DNA of 64,000 nucleotides, from positions 62,001 through 126,000 of the forward strand of contig NZ_LVHI01000040.1 in assembly GCF_001645385.1 (NCBI RefSeq), read 5' to 3'. The position numbers were made by a program, and so were the translations under genes. Below are positions 45,132-53,660 of the stretch, piece by piece (within the stretch, counting starts at the first letter, position 1; the number at the start of each line of letters is the position of its first letter). The stretch is from Rhodococcoides kyotonense. GTDB taxonomy: Bacteria; Actinomycetota; Actinomycetes; Mycobacteriales; Mycobacteriaceae. Under the pieces are notes generated by a model. That model was given only the letters and a program-made list of their open reading frames with translations. It was not told the DNA's origin and made no database searches.

Positions 45132-45464
45132 ATGGAAGAACACCTGTCTCCGACGACTGCCGAGTCGCCAGGCACCGGTGCTGTCGACACCGTTGCGAGT
45201 CGGACCAACTCGTCTGCGATGCCGACCTGGGTTCATTCGATCGCCCTGCGGCACTGGCATGCCGTACCTGTCTATTTCCAGCTCGCGACGCAACTGCGAG
45301 ACCTACACGAACAGGGCGTCATCACTGCCGGCGAACAGCTTCCGCAGCTGCACAGGCTCGCGTCGTGGGTCGGCGTCGGCAAGAAGACCGTTCGCTCCGC
45401 CGTCGCCGTTCTCGTGGACGACCGGCTACTGCACCGCAGCGGTGACGATTTTCGCTTCGCCTAG
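45132..45464 (+). CDS. Minimal GntR-type DNA-binding protein
   Basis: A 110-residue protein: about 40 unstructured residues, then a GntR winged helix (VPVYFQLATQLRDLHEQGVI, LPQLHRLASWVGVGKKTVRSAV, LVDDRLLHRSG). It lacks any effector domain, so it is a stand-alone DNA-binding unit. ATG 45132 with GGAGG 9 bases upstream is chosen over an earlier start at 45051. It precedes the SDR gene by 44 bases. Its target is unknown. Confidence 0.68.
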   Translation: MEEHLSPTTAESPGTGAVDTVASRTNSSAMPTWVHSIALRHWHAVPVYFQLATQLRDLHEQGVITAGEQLPQLHRLASWVGVGKKTVRSAVAVLVDDRLLHRSGDDFRFA

Positions 45465-45508
45465 ATCCGCAACTCGGGTGGCGCGCCCCGGGTGAATACA
45501 GTGAATTC

Positions 45509-46300
45509 ATGCAGCCTCACTCCGACGACGACACCGCTACGCGCACCGCTCTGATCACCGGCGCATCTCGGGGCATCGGCAGAGCAACCGCCGTTGCGTT
45601 CGCCGCAGCAGGCTATCGCGTCGCGGTGCATTACTCGTCGGCATCCGCAGCTGCCGAGGAAACGTTGGGACTGCTCGACGGCTCAGGCCACATCGCGGTG
45701 TCCGGCGATCTCGCGTCGACGACGGCAGGACCCGGCATCGTCTCCGGCGCTGTCGATCGACTGGGCAGGCTCGACGTACTCGTGAACAACGCGGCAGTCG
45801 GCCCCACCGAGCAGAACCGTCATCGCATCACCGAGGACACGTTCGAGCAGTGGGAAGCGGCCTGGCGAGACATGGTGCAGGTCAACCTGATCGGCACCGC
45901 GCACCTCTCCTGGGCCTTCGCGCGCCACCTCATCGACAGCGGCCGCCCCGGGGCCATCGTGTCGGTGGGATCGCGCGGCGCGTTTCGTGGCGAGCCTGAC
46001 TACCCCGCATACGGCGCCGGCAAGGCCGGACTGCACGCGTTCAGCCAGTCGATGGCAATTGCTCTCGCACCGCACGGCATTTCGGTGACTGCCGTCGCAC
46101 CCGGGTTCGTCTCCAGTGAACGCCAGCTCGGAAAGCTGAACGGACCCGCAGGCGACGAGATCCGAAGCCAGAGCCCGTTCGGTCGAGTCGGTACCCCAGA
46201 GGAAGTCGCATCGACGATCGTTCATCTCGCCTCCCCCGAGGCGGCGTGGTGCAGCGGAACGGTCGTCGACATCAACGGATCGTCGTACGTTCATCCCTGA
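45509..46300 (+). CDS. Short-chain dehydrogenase/reductase
   Basis: A 263-residue classical SDR with TGASRGIG (17-24), NNAA (93-96) and catalytic Tyr168-x3-Lys172 (YGAGK). It uses NAD(P)H to reduce a ketone, probably 3-oxoacyl-like (FabG type). The C-terminal GTVVDINGSS is the usual family ending. Its stop codon lies in the loop region of a terminator-like hairpin. Confidence 0.85.
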   Translation: MQPHSDDDTATRTALITGASRGIGRATAVAFAAAGYRVAVHYSSASAAAEETLGLLDGSGHIAVSGDLASTTAGPGIVSGAVDRLGRLDVLVNNAAVGPTEQNRHRITEDTFEQWEAAWRDMVQVNLIGTAHLSWAFARHLIDSGRPGAIVSVGSRGAFRGEPDYPAYGAGKAGLHAFSQSMAIALAPHGISVTAVAPGFVSSERQLGKLNGPAGDEIRSQSPFGRVGTPEEVASTIVHLASPEAAWCSGTVVDINGSSYVHP

Positions 46301-46310
46301 GCCAGGGATG
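46292..46310. terminator. Hairpin at the SDR stop codon
   Basis: CATCCCTG-AGC-CAGGGATG is a perfect 8-base stem with a 3-base loop. It overlaps the SDR stop and ends 2 bases before the stop of the convergent DUF385-type gene, so it can serve both. Confidence 0.6.
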
Positions 46311-46312
46311 CT

Positions 46313-46675
46313 CTACCTCGGAGACGTCAACTGCGCGCGAATCGTCACCGCGCCGTCCGGATCGCGCGTCGCCACGGCGTGCGCGTCGTAAGTGCTGTCC
46401 CCCAGTGTCAATCGCATCGGCGCACCTTTTCCGAGGAAGTTGCGCCACCAGGTCTTCGCGTCGGGCATGACGCACCCGATCGTGACCGTGTCGCCTTCTC
46501 GCCTGTAGCCCACGACGAGAGTGAACTCCTTGCCGGACTTGCGCCCGGTGTAGGTGACCTCCGCCATCGACTCCTTCAGCTTCGCGCCGACCGGTCCACC
46601 ATGCCGAAGCAGCGGGACGACGCCCTTGTTCACCACGTTCGCAACCGTCCGAAAGATCTGCCCGCCGTCCACCAT
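46313..46675 (-). CDS. Deazaflavin-dependent nitroreductase-family protein (DUF385/Ddn type)
   Basis: A 120-residue split-beta-barrel protein. EVTYTGRKSGKEFTLVVGYRREGDTVTIGC and WWRNFLGKGAPMRLTLG are characteristic of the F420-dependent Ddn/DUF385 family of mycobacteria and relatives. It may reduce quinones or unsaturated ketones with F420H2. ATG 46675 has GGAGGGA just upstream; the longer frame does not. Confidence 0.82.
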   Translation of the reverse strand: MVDGGQIFRTVANVVNKGVVPLLRHGGPVGAKLKESMAEVTYTGRKSGKEFTLVVGYRREGDTVTIGCVMPDAKTWWRNFLGKGAPMRLTLGDSTYDAHAVATRDPDGAVTIRAQLTSPR

Positions 46676-46771
46676 GGTCGACTCCCTCCGTCGCCGCCCA
46701 AGGGTACCGACATGCGGGAAATCCGGCACCGGGACTTGCATGTAGAGCCCAACTAGTTTCATACTTCAGCT

Positions 46772-46795
46772 AATAGTTGTAGTACTACAAGTATT
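46772..46795. promoter_or_regulatory. MarR-type palindromic operator upstream of the MFS gene
   Basis: The core TTGTAGTACTACAA (46777-46790) is a perfect 14-base palindrome. It extends to 24 bases as AATA-G-core-G-TATT, with only the G/G pair unmatched. It ends 8 bases before the MFS start, where a bound repressor would block transcription or initiation. The MarR gene encoded downstream in the same operon is the obvious ligand. Confidence 0.7.
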
Positions 46796-46803
46796 GGACG
46801 CAC

Positions 46804-48228
46804 ATGACCGACTTGACGAAGCGGCACCGCTATCTGGTGTTGGCAATCTGCTGCATGAGTCTGTTCCTCGTCAGCATCGACAACACCATCGTGAATGTCG
46901 CGCTGCCCTCGATCCGCACCGATTTGAACGCGTCGGTCTCCGGACTTCAGTGGATCATCGACGCCTACACACTCGTCCTTGCTTCGCTCCTCATGCTCGG
47001 CGGTTCGAGCGCAGACCGATTCGGGCGCAAGAGATTCTTCATGATCGGCACCGCGACGTTCGTCGCTGGTTCGCTGTTGTGCAGCATCGCGCCGTCGCTC
47101 GCCTGGCTGGTCGCGTTCCGTATGGTGCAAGCCGTCGGTGGCTCGATGATGAATCCCGTTGCTATGTCGATCATCACCAACACCTTCACGAATCCGAAGG
47201 AACGTGCAGGCGCCATCGGCGTGTGGGGTGGCGTCGTCGGGATCTCGATGGCGGGTGGTCCACTGATCGGCGGGGCGCTCGTCTCGTCGGCCGGGTGGCA
47301 GTCGATCTTCTGGGTCAATGTTCCGATCGGGCTCTTTGCACTGTTCGCGACCTGGAAATTCGTGCCCGAATCCAAAGCCGCACACGCCCGCCGTTTCGAT
47401 CCCGTCGGCCAGATTCTCATGATCGTTCTGCTCGCGAGCGTGGTGTTCACGATCATCGAGATCCCGAGCAAAGGATTGTCGTCGACGCCCATCCTCCTGT
47501 CTGCATCGGTGGTCGTGCTGTCCCTGATCGGGTTCTTGTACGTGGAGACTCGACAGAAAGAACCGCTGGTCGAACTGGGTTTCTTCCGATCTGTTCCCTT
47601 CTCGGGTGCGACGATCATCGCCGTCTGCTCGTTCGCGTCCCTCGGCGGATTCCTGTTCCTCAACACGCTGTACCTGCAGGACGTACGTGGATATTCACCG
47701 CTGCACGCCGGGCTGTACACGTTGCCCATGGCGCTGATGACGCTGATCCTCGCGCCGATCTCCGGACGGCTCACCGGATCTCGCGGCCCCCGAACATCGT
47801 TGGTAGTGGCCGGAATCGGATTCATCGTGTCCGGAGCACTGTTGACTCGACTCGGTCCCGACACACCGTTCGTGTGGCTTGCGCTGCCGTACATCGTGTT
47901 CGGCATCGGATTCGGAATGGTCAACGCGCCGATCACGAACACAGCGGTATCCGGAATGCCGCGCAGCCAAGCAGGCGTCGCGTCGGCAATCGCGTCGACC
48001 AGTCGTCAGGTCGGACAGTCTCTCGGTGTTGCTGTAGTCGGTTCGATCGTCACCGCCGGGATGGTGGGTAGCTTCGCAGACGGCTTCGTCGACGCGGCCC
48101 GCCCCGCCTGGTTCGTCCTCCTCGGCGCCGGTGTGGTCGTACTGGCGTTGGCGGTGGTGACGACGGGAACCTGGGCGCGAGCCACGGCGGAACGCGTCGC
48201 CGCACGGGTGCCACAGGAGGTGGCGTGA
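46804..48228 (+). CDS. MFS drug:H+ antiporter, DHA2 (EmrB/QacA) type
   Basis: A 474-residue transporter with about 14 hydrophobic segments. DNTIVNVALPSI (TM1), LGGSSADRFGRKRFF (motif A) and GGSMMNPVAMSIITNTF (motif C region) identify the 14-TMS DHA2 family that exports drugs or toxic lipophiles. It is preceded by a MarR-type operator, and its stop overlaps the MarR gene start (GTGA). The substrate is unknown. Confidence 0.88.
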   Translation: MTDLTKRHRYLVLAICCMSLFLVSIDNTIVNVALPSIRTDLNASVSGLQWIIDAYTLVLASLLMLGGSSADRFGRKRFFMIGTATFVAGSLLCSIAPSLAWLVAFRMVQAVGGSMMNPVAMSIITNTFTNPKERAGAIGVWGGVVGISMAGGPLIGGALVSSAGWQSIFWVNVPIGLFALFATWKFVPESKAAHARRFDPVGQILMIVLLASVVFTIIEIPSKGLSSTPILLSASVVVLSLIGFLYVETRQKEPLVELGFFRSVPFSGATIIAVCSFASLGGFLFLNTLYLQDVRGYSPLHAGLYTLPMALMTLILAPISGRLTGSRGPRTSLVVAGIGFIVSGALLTRLGPDTPFVWLALPYIVFGIGFGMVNAPITNTAVSGMPRSQAGVASAIASTSRQVGQSLGVAVVGSIVTAGMVGSFADGFVDAARPAWFVLLGAGVVVLALAVVTTGTWARATAERVAARVPQEVA

Positions 48229-48626
48229 GCACGGAGGACGTTTGGCGCGACATGCGCACGTTGATGTTCGATGTAGCCGATCCGCACGGCGCCGTCGTTG
48301 CCGCAACGGGCGTCAGCTTCTTTCGGTGCAAGCTGATGCGGCGGCTTCAGGCCGGCCCGATGTCTGCTGGTGCGCTCGCAGAATTACTGGGATCCGATCC
48401 TGCCTACGTCTCGATCACCCTACGTGACTTGGAAGCCCGCGGATTCCTCGTGCGCACGCAGGACCCGGAGGATCGTCGTCGACGATTCGTCGAACTCACC
48501 GACGAAGGACGTGACATCGCCGCGCGGGCCGACCGTGCCCTCGCCACGCCCCCGGAGTCGTTCTCGGCCTTGTCCGACGACGACCTCGCGAGCTTGGGAC
48601 GAATTCTCGCCACACTGCTTGGATAG
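48225..48626 (+). CDS. MarR-family regulator of the MFS exporter
   Basis: A 133-residue winged-helix regulator. LMRRLQAGPMSAGALAELLG and YVSITLRDLEARGFLVRTQDPEDRRRRFVELTDEGRD form helix-turn-helix and wing with the conserved DxRRR. It is translationally coupled to the MFS gene and probably represses the operon at the palindrome at 46772-46795. Its effector is probably a drug-like molecule. Confidence 0.87.
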   Translation: MSTEDVWRDMRTLMFDVADPHGAVVAATGVSFFRCKLMRRLQAGPMSAGALAELLGSDPAYVSITLRDLEARGFLVRTQDPEDRRRRFVELTDEGRDIAARADRALATPPESFSALSDDDLASLGRILATLLG

Positions 48627-48635
48627 GCCCTCCGA

Positions 48636-50531
48636 TCAGCGCTGCTGCTGACACCCGCTGTCGAACATCGTCGCCATCTGGACATCCGTCGACGTGAATG
48701 TCGGTGCGAGGTAACGCAACTTACCGATCAGCGACTTGGGCAGCGCGTCGAGCGACATCGGATACGTGGAGCCGTCGTCGGGGCTCTGCGCGTAGATCGC
48801 GAAGTTGGCGGCACCGTCTGCGTTGAATCCGCCGTACGTCTGCAACGCCTTGGCCACCATCTTCTGGAACGGTGTCAGCCCCAGCGTGTCGAGATTCAGA
48901 TTCGGGTCGAGCTGAATCCTGACCCCTTCCGGGACGCCACCGGACACCGTTCCGTCCGAACGTGTTGCCGGATAGAAGAATTCCGACGAGTTGTTGGGTA
49001 TCGCGAAACGCAGCGCGTGGTCGATGACGCCTGCCCTGACGTCCTGAGGGGTGATCATGCCGGCGACGTACGACAGTTCACCACCCGAGTGCGCCGGCCC
49101 GCTCGCGTGTGCACCCGATCCCGTGTATGCCGGGTAGCTGGCCTGAGCGATTGCGGTCTTGTTGCTCGCATTGAACGCTTGGAATTCGTACAGGCAGCCG
49201 TTGCTCTCGTCGATGATCGACAGATGCGCGTCCGCGTCCGGCGTCGGCTTGTACGACGACAGGTACGGAACAGTGATCGTCTTGTTCGAATTGGTCACTC
49301 GCACAGTGGTCGTCGGCGTGCCTGCGGGCGCCTTGTAGATGCCGGTGCTCCACTGCGACGAGTTCACGTTGATCGCGTTGTTCCGGGAGTCGTTCGCGAC
49401 CATGGTCCGCCACGTCTCGCTGTTCGGATGCACGATCGCATTGGATGGAATCGGCTGGTTCCAGAAGGAATTGGCGGCGAAGTAGTTGCCGTTGTTCGAA
49501 GCCGGACTCGTTCCCGCCGGAGTGATCGAAAAGTGCTGGTGCCCATTCTTCGTCGGGTTCGACACCGCGACCGAGACCGTATGAAGTCCGGCGGTGACGT
49601 TCGTGGTCGTGTGGTAGCGCCCCCAGGTCTGATTGGGCCAATAGTCGATCAACGACTTACCGTCGATCTTCGCCTGCACTCCGACGAATCCGGTTTGAGC
49701 GTTGACGTTGTAGGTGCCCGACGTCGGGAAGTTGATGGAGCCGGTGTAGAGAACCGAAAAGTTACCTGCGTTGACGCCCGGGGCGGGAGACTGTGCGTCC
49801 CAGGTGTTTCCGACCGAGTACTCGCACCGACTCGTCACCGGCGTGCCAGTCGCGGTCAAGTTGTTGTAATACGCCGCGAGGTACATGTTGACTCCGCATT
49901 TGCCGGTGTCGACGGGCGGCGTGGTGGTCGGCGGCGTCGTGGTAGTCACCGGCGGCTTCGTCGTCGTGGTCACCGGCGGCTTCGTCGTCGTGGTCACCGG
50001 CGGCTTCGTCGTCGTGGTCACCGGCGGCTTGGTGGTTGTCGGGGGTTTGGTTGTCGTGGGGGCCGCGGCGATCGCGGTCACCGAACCGATGTATGCGTTA
50101 CGGTCACACAACGATCCGTATCGGTAATCGTTGGTGAATGTGATTGCAACAGAGTGGCTTCCAGCTGGGAGCGCCGTCTTGATCGTGTAGTTCGCCCAGA
50201 TCCCGGACAGTGTCGCGGTGCCCACCGCTTTGCCGTCGACGGCGACGGACACTTTGGCCGCGCCCAGGCAACTGTCGCCGCGCGCACGGAGCGTCAGTCC
50301 CGTCGCCGACGGGGTGGTCATCTGAGCCGTCGCGGTCGACTGGGACCACATTCCCAGCGTTCGCCCACCTGGGGCAGCACTCTCGTCGAACACCGCGCCG
50401 GACGTCGACGGCGACAGCACGAAGGCAGGCGCCAGCGCGACAGCGTCTTGGGCCACGGCGTGCGGCGATCGAATTACGGCGCCGGCCACCAGGGACAAAA
50501 TTGCGATAGGGACGAGCGCAAAACGGTTCAT
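48636..50531 (-). CDS. Secreted multidomain carbohydrate-binding protein with PA14-like domain
   Basis: A 631-residue exported protein with an N-terminal signal peptide (about 1-28). Residues about 30-155 resemble a carbohydrate-binding module (LTLRARGDSCLGAAKVSVAVDG, GSHSVAITFTNDY). A Thr/Pro/Lys linker of repeated TTTTKPPV units (about 157-208) follows, then a PA14-like beta domain (YLAAYYNN, TSGTYNVNAQT, GRYHTTTNV) and a large C-terminal domain (NYFAANSFWNQPI, HASGPAHSGGELS, FAIPNNSSEFFYPATRSDG). The C-terminal domain may be catalytic but I cannot place it. It probably acts on polysaccharide outside the cell. Confidence 0.75.
   Translation of the reverse strand: MNRFALVPIAILSLVAGAVIRSPHAVAQDAVALAPAFVLSPSTSGAVFDESAAPGGRTLGMWSQSTATAQMTTPSATGLTLRARGDSCLGAAKVSVAVDGKAVGTATLSGIWANYTIKTALPAGSHSVAITFTNDYRYGSLCDRNAYIGSVTAIAAAPTTTKPPTTTKPPVTTTTKPPVTTTTKPPVTTTTKPPVTTTTPPTTTPPVDTGKCGVNMYLAAYYNNLTATGTPVTSRCEYSVGNTWDAQSPAPGVNAGNFSVLYTGSINFPTSGTYNVNAQTGFVGVQAKIDGKSLIDYWPNQTWGRYHTTTNVTAGLHTVSVAVSNPTKNGHQHFSITPAGTSPASNNGNYFAANSFWNQPIPSNAIVHPNSETWRTMVANDSRNNAINVNSSQWSTGIYKAPAGTPTTTVRVTNSNKTITVPYLSSYKPTPDADAHLSIIDESNGCLYEFQAFNASNKTAIAQASYPAYTGSGAHASGPAHSGGELSYVAGMITPQDVRAGVIDHALRFAIPNNSSEFFYPATRSDGTVSGGVPEGVRIQLDPNLNLDTLGLTPFQKMVAKALQTYGGFNADGAANFAIYAQSPDDGSTYPMSLDALPKSLIGKLRYLAPTFTSTDVQMATMFDSGCQQQR
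49945..50030. repeat. 24-base tandem repeat encoding the Thr/Pro linker
   Basis: Three exact 24-base copies (49945-49968, 49969-49992, 49993-50016; each starts GTCACCGGCGGCTTCG on the plus strand) and a partial fourth. They encode TTTTKPPV units on the minus strand. Perfect identity suggests recent expansion, and copy number may vary between strains. Confidence 0.9.
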
Positions 50532-50852
50532 CTATCCGCCTCGGTAGGAATACCCCAATGGCATCATGAACCCCAGTAGTTAACAATAGACACAGAGTTT
50601 GTCTTGGCGCACGTATGGAACCGACTGGTTGCTCTTCGGCGATTAACCGACAGATAGCTTTTTTCGCGCGAATTATCCCGAGATACGTAGGTCATGGAAT
50701 CGCTTGGCGTGCTTAGCAATACGAAATACTTCGACGGTAGCAGGCCGAGACCGAACCCTGAAGGGTTTCGCGTGCGCGTCGATGTCGCGCTCTAGGCACC
50801 CGTACAGCAGACACGGCGCCCCCGCCTCGACGGACTACCGCGACCACGTCTG

Positions 50853-50885
50853 GCCCTGCACCGGGTTGTTTGTCCGATGCAGGGC
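50853..50885. terminator. Hairpin downstream of the 13E12 gene
   Basis: GCCCTGCA (50853-50860) pairs perfectly with TGCAGGGC (50878-50885) around a 17-base loop. It lies about 80 bases after the minus-strand HNH gene stop, consistent with a terminator. Confidence 0.45.
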
Positions 50886-50925
50886 TGGTGTGCAGTGGTG
50901 TGCGGCGACCGGTTTATGTCGGGTC

Positions 50926-50960
50926 GTTCTGCTCCGGGCACCCGTTCTGCTCCGGACACC
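50926..50960. repeat. Short tandem direct repeat
   Basis: GTTCTGCTCCGGGCACC (50926-50942) and GTTCTGCTCCGGACACC (50944-50960) differ at one base and are spaced 18 bases start to start. It lies immediately after the HNH gene stop. Function unknown. Confidence 0.7.
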
Positions 50961-50968
50961 TGGTCTGC

Positions 50969-52579
50969 TTAGGGGGCTTCGGTTCGAGGGCACGGGTCGT
51001 CGGAACGGGTCGACGCTGGCGGGTGGGATGAATTCGGGGTGCCGGTCGGTTCCATCACCACTTCCCAATCGGAGTGGTGCAGTATCCGGTGGTGGTATCC
51101 GCACAGCAGGACCAGGTTGTCCAGGACCGTCGGTCCGCCATCGATCCAATGCTGAATGTGATGCGCTTGCGTCCACGCCGGGGGTTGCGTGCAGCCGGGG
51201 AAGGCGCATCCGTGATCGCGTGCGACGAGTGCTCGACGCTGTTTGCGTGAGGCGAGCCGTTCGGAATGCCCATGGTCGATCGGCACATGATTCTGGTCGA
51301 GAAAGATCGGATGGAGGATGCAGTCACAGGACAATCGGCGTGCGGTCGTGACGGTGACCGGCCCGGTCCACGGCACCCAGCCGACACCGGCGTCGTCGAT
51401 CAGGTCACGGTAGAACGAGGTATCGCGAACACGTTCGTTCCTGGGCCCAGCATCGCCGGCCTCATCGAACTGCTGTGTTTGATTGAATTGCTGGGCCCAG
51501 GCGGTCCAGTGGTCGGCTTCGTTCCAGGTATCGCTGTAGGACAGCAGCTTCACCCGCAAGTCTGCGGATGCGGCCGGGTCCCAGCCCCCGGTGATATCCC
51601 AATCAGCGGGGGTATCGCGTCCGGTCACCCGGGCGATTGCATCGTCGGCGAGCAGTCGGTGGAGTTCGTTGTCCCGCGCGGCGTTCCAGTGATGTGGGTG
51701 TTCTGCGGGTTCGTCGTCGTAGCGTTCGTGTGGTTCGTGGTCGACGTGGTTGCGGGTGCGGTGGATGTCGGCGAGGTGATCGGCGCGGATGTGCAGGTTG
51801 ATGTGCGGCTTCTCCCCGCCCTCGGTCGGTCCTGTGCCCGAGGCGAGGTAGCGTTCGACGAGTTCGGTGAATCCGTCGGCGCGGCGTTTGGCCGGGGTAC
51901 GCGGGTCGGGGGTGCCGTCGTGCGCGGGAACGGGTTTCGACAAGGCTGACAGTGCGGTGAGGAATTGTTCTCCGGTGGCTGCGTCGAGGTCGGCTTTGAC
52001 CGCGACGCGGCCGTTCAAGGTGGTCGAGGCGTGCAGGGTGTTGCGGTCGAGGTCTTCCGACGGCGGCGGGTCGTCCGAGTCGAAGATGTGCTCGAGAGTC
52101 TTGATGCCGTCCCGGACGACGTCGCGGCTGGCGCGGGGACCGGTCGCGGCGGCGACCAGGGCCGCCAAGGCGGGTTCCATCGCTTCCTCGGGCATGTTCG
52201 CCGGCGGCTTCTCGCAGAAGTTCAGCAGCATCACTGCCAGATCGATGGGCATCGATCCGGTGTAGAACGCGTCGGCGACGGGCTTGTGGTGTTTCAGTCC
52301 GCGGGCCAGGGCGAGGATCCGGCCTGCTGCGGTGTTGTCGAGCAACGTCGACGCCACCAGCCACGGCCGCACAGTCTTGAACCCGAGGACCTCGGCGGGA
52401 ACACGATCGTCGATCGCACGCACCAGCCGGATCCGTTCGATCTCCAAATCCTGAATCTTCTGCGACAACGCGACGGCATCCTGAAGAAGCTCCCGCTCGG
52501 ATCTGCGCCACGTCTCGTCCGACAAATCGCCGGTCACAACACCGGCATTCATCTCGATCGTGTCTGCGTCCCCGCCCAT
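50969..52579 (-). CDS. 13E12-type DUF222/HNH endonuclease-like protein
   Basis: A 536-residue protein with an N-terminal DUF222 region (VRPWLVASTLLDNTAAGRILALARGL; TLEHIFDSDDPPP) and a C-terminal HNH domain (CAFPGCTQPPAWTQAHHIQHWIDGG, then LLCGYHHRILHH). The zinc/HNH residues are all present. These 13E12 repeat-family genes are multi-copy in mycobacteria and rhodococci, and several in M. tuberculosis are LexA-controlled. A LexA-type box lies 15 bases before the start. The role is unknown, possibly mobile-DNA or damage related. Confidence 0.88.
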   Translation of the reverse strand: MGGDADTIEMNAGVVTGDLSDETWRRSERELLQDAVALSQKIQDLEIERIRLVRAIDDRVPAEVLGFKTVRPWLVASTLLDNTAAGRILALARGLKHHKPVADAFYTGSMPIDLAVMLLNFCEKPPANMPEEAMEPALAALVAAATGPRASRDVVRDGIKTLEHIFDSDDPPPSEDLDRNTLHASTTLNGRVAVKADLDAATGEQFLTALSALSKPVPAHDGTPDPRTPAKRRADGFTELVERYLASGTGPTEGGEKPHINLHIRADHLADIHRTRNHVDHEPHERYDDEPAEHPHHWNAARDNELHRLLADDAIARVTGRDTPADWDITGGWDPAASADLRVKLLSYSDTWNEADHWTAWAQQFNQTQQFDEAGDAGPRNERVRDTSFYRDLIDDAGVGWVPWTGPVTVTTARRLSCDCILHPIFLDQNHVPIDHGHSERLASRKQRRALVARDHGCAFPGCTQPPAWTQAHHIQHWIDGGPTVLDNLVLLCGYHHRILHHSDWEVVMEPTGTPNSSHPPASTRSDDPCPRTEAP

Positions 52580-52593
52580 GAACCAAGACTATA

Positions 52594-52605
52594 GAACAGA
52601 TGTTC
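52594..52605. promoter_or_regulatory. LexA (SOS) box
   Basis: GAAC-AGAT-GTTC followed by GAA matches the actinobacterial LexA core GAAC-N4-GTTC. It sits 15 bases upstream of the 13E12 gene start, in a 43-base gap, so repression by LexA and induction by DNA damage are predicted. Confidence 0.7.
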
Positions 52606-52622
52606 GAATCGCAAGGCTTCTG

Positions 52623-53591
52623 TCAGGCGGGTTCTCTCAGCACGCCCACGTGCCTGACCGTTCCGGACAACCCCGGAAGCTCGTTCACCGGCGACCAGGT
52701 CCGCATCCCGTCCGAGCTGTCCGAGTAGAGGTACCTGTTCTCGGTGTACTTGTCGAGATAGATCCGCCAAGCCCCGTTGGGCAGCTGAACCACCGCAGGC
52801 CCTTCGACGAACGACCCCCAGTTTCCGGGCGGCACGAACGTGTAGGGCCCGGCCAGGGACGGCGAGACCGCATGTTCGACGACCTTCGTCGTTTCGTTCT
52901 TGGTGAACGCGTGATAAGTGTTCCCGACCTCGACGACCGTCGTGTCGATGTGGTCCGCCCCGATCCCTGCCAGCGGTACCGGGAAACTCCACGCGGTGAG
53001 CGACGGATTCAACGCCGTCATCAGGTAGGGCACGAACCCGCCACCCGTCGACAACGAGACGATGACATTCACGCTGCTGCCGTCGACGAACCACTCCGGC
53101 GCCCACGCCTTGGTGGTGAACGGCGACAACGACGGGCCGTCCGACGACCCTGCAGATCCCGTGAACCCAGGCAGACTCGCGGAACCCGTCCCATCCCCTG
53201 TCCCCGGCAAGAATGCACAGCAGAACGGAACCGGGTAGTTCCCCATCGGGGTCCAGCTGACGCGATCGACGCTGCGCGCGAAACCGATGGTTGCCCCGCT
53301 GCCGGTCGTGTACGTCAGGTAGTACGACCCGTCGGTGTGCCGGAAGATACTCGGGTCACGCACCAGCCCCGCCTGCGGCCGGAACGCACCGAGCTGCACG
53401 GGCGCGAACTGCGTGCCGTCTCCGGACTCGTACACGTCCATGTCACGGTCGTTCGTGTTGCTGAACGCCACCATCGTGTATCTCCAGGCGGACGGTTCGG
53501 CGCCACCGATCCCCTGCCCCGAAACAAGCAAGGCGACGACGGCGAGCAGTACGAGACCTATCGAAAAGCGGGACCCCCCGGTCTTGTTCAC
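52623..53591 (-). CDS. Secreted GH43-like five-bladed beta-propeller protein
   Basis: A 322-residue exported protein: signal peptide to about residue 31, then a beta-propeller with glycoside hydrolase family 43-like motifs. RDPSIFRHTDGSYYLTYTT supplies the putative Asp base, KAWAPEWFVDG the middle acid position, and VEGPAVVQLPNGAWRIYLDKYT the Glu acid. It may release arabinose or xylose from cell-wall or plant polysaccharide. It lies near the carbohydrate-binding protein gene on the same strand, but with the 13E12 gene between. Confidence 0.75.
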   Translation of the reverse strand: MNKTGGSRFSIGLVLLAVVALLVSGQGIGGAEPSAWRYTMVAFSNTNDRDMDVYESGDGTQFAPVQLGAFRPQAGLVRDPSIFRHTDGSYYLTYTTGSGATIGFARSVDRVSWTPMGNYPVPFCCAFLPGTGDGTGSASLPGFTGSAGSSDGPSLSPFTTKAWAPEWFVDGSSVNVIVSLSTGGGFVPYLMTALNPSLTAWSFPVPLAGIGADHIDTTVVEVGNTYHAFTKNETTKVVEHAVSPSLAGPYTFVPPGNWGSFVEGPAVVQLPNGAWRIYLDKYTENRYLYSDSSDGMRTWSPVNELPGLSGTVRHVGVLREPA

Positions 53592-53660
53592 CGAAGCAGT
53601 ATGGCTGAAAAGCGCTCGGTACGGGCGGGTTCGGGCAGGGTGCTCTTCGCGATCGTGCGA

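Larger units (their letters stand above)
50532..50968. other. 437-base gap without a convincing gene
   Basis: Bases 50561-50700 are notably AT-richer than the surroundings and form the upstream region of the secreted-protein gene. They contain AGACA-N7-TGTCT (50588-50604) and a T6 run. The remainder holds the hairpin and short direct repeat listed separately. Open frames here look like shadows with no recognisable domain. Confidence 0.6.

Noticed and set aside
49945-50030. Tandem repeats as a possible CRISPR array
   Set aside because: There are no spacers; the copies are contiguous and encode a Thr/Pro linker.
49017-50579. 520-residue plus-strand frame opposite the secreted protein
   Set aside because: Repetitive Arg/Gly-rich shadow of the Thr/Pro linker and carbohydrate-binding regions.
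50704-51351. Plus-strand frame in and after the intergenic gap
   Set aside because: It overlaps the HNH domain of the 13E12 gene and shows no domain of its own.
52594-52612. GTTCGAATC resembling a tRNA T-loop
   Set aside because: No acceptor or anticodon stem surrounds it; it is the right half of the LexA box before the 13E12 gene.
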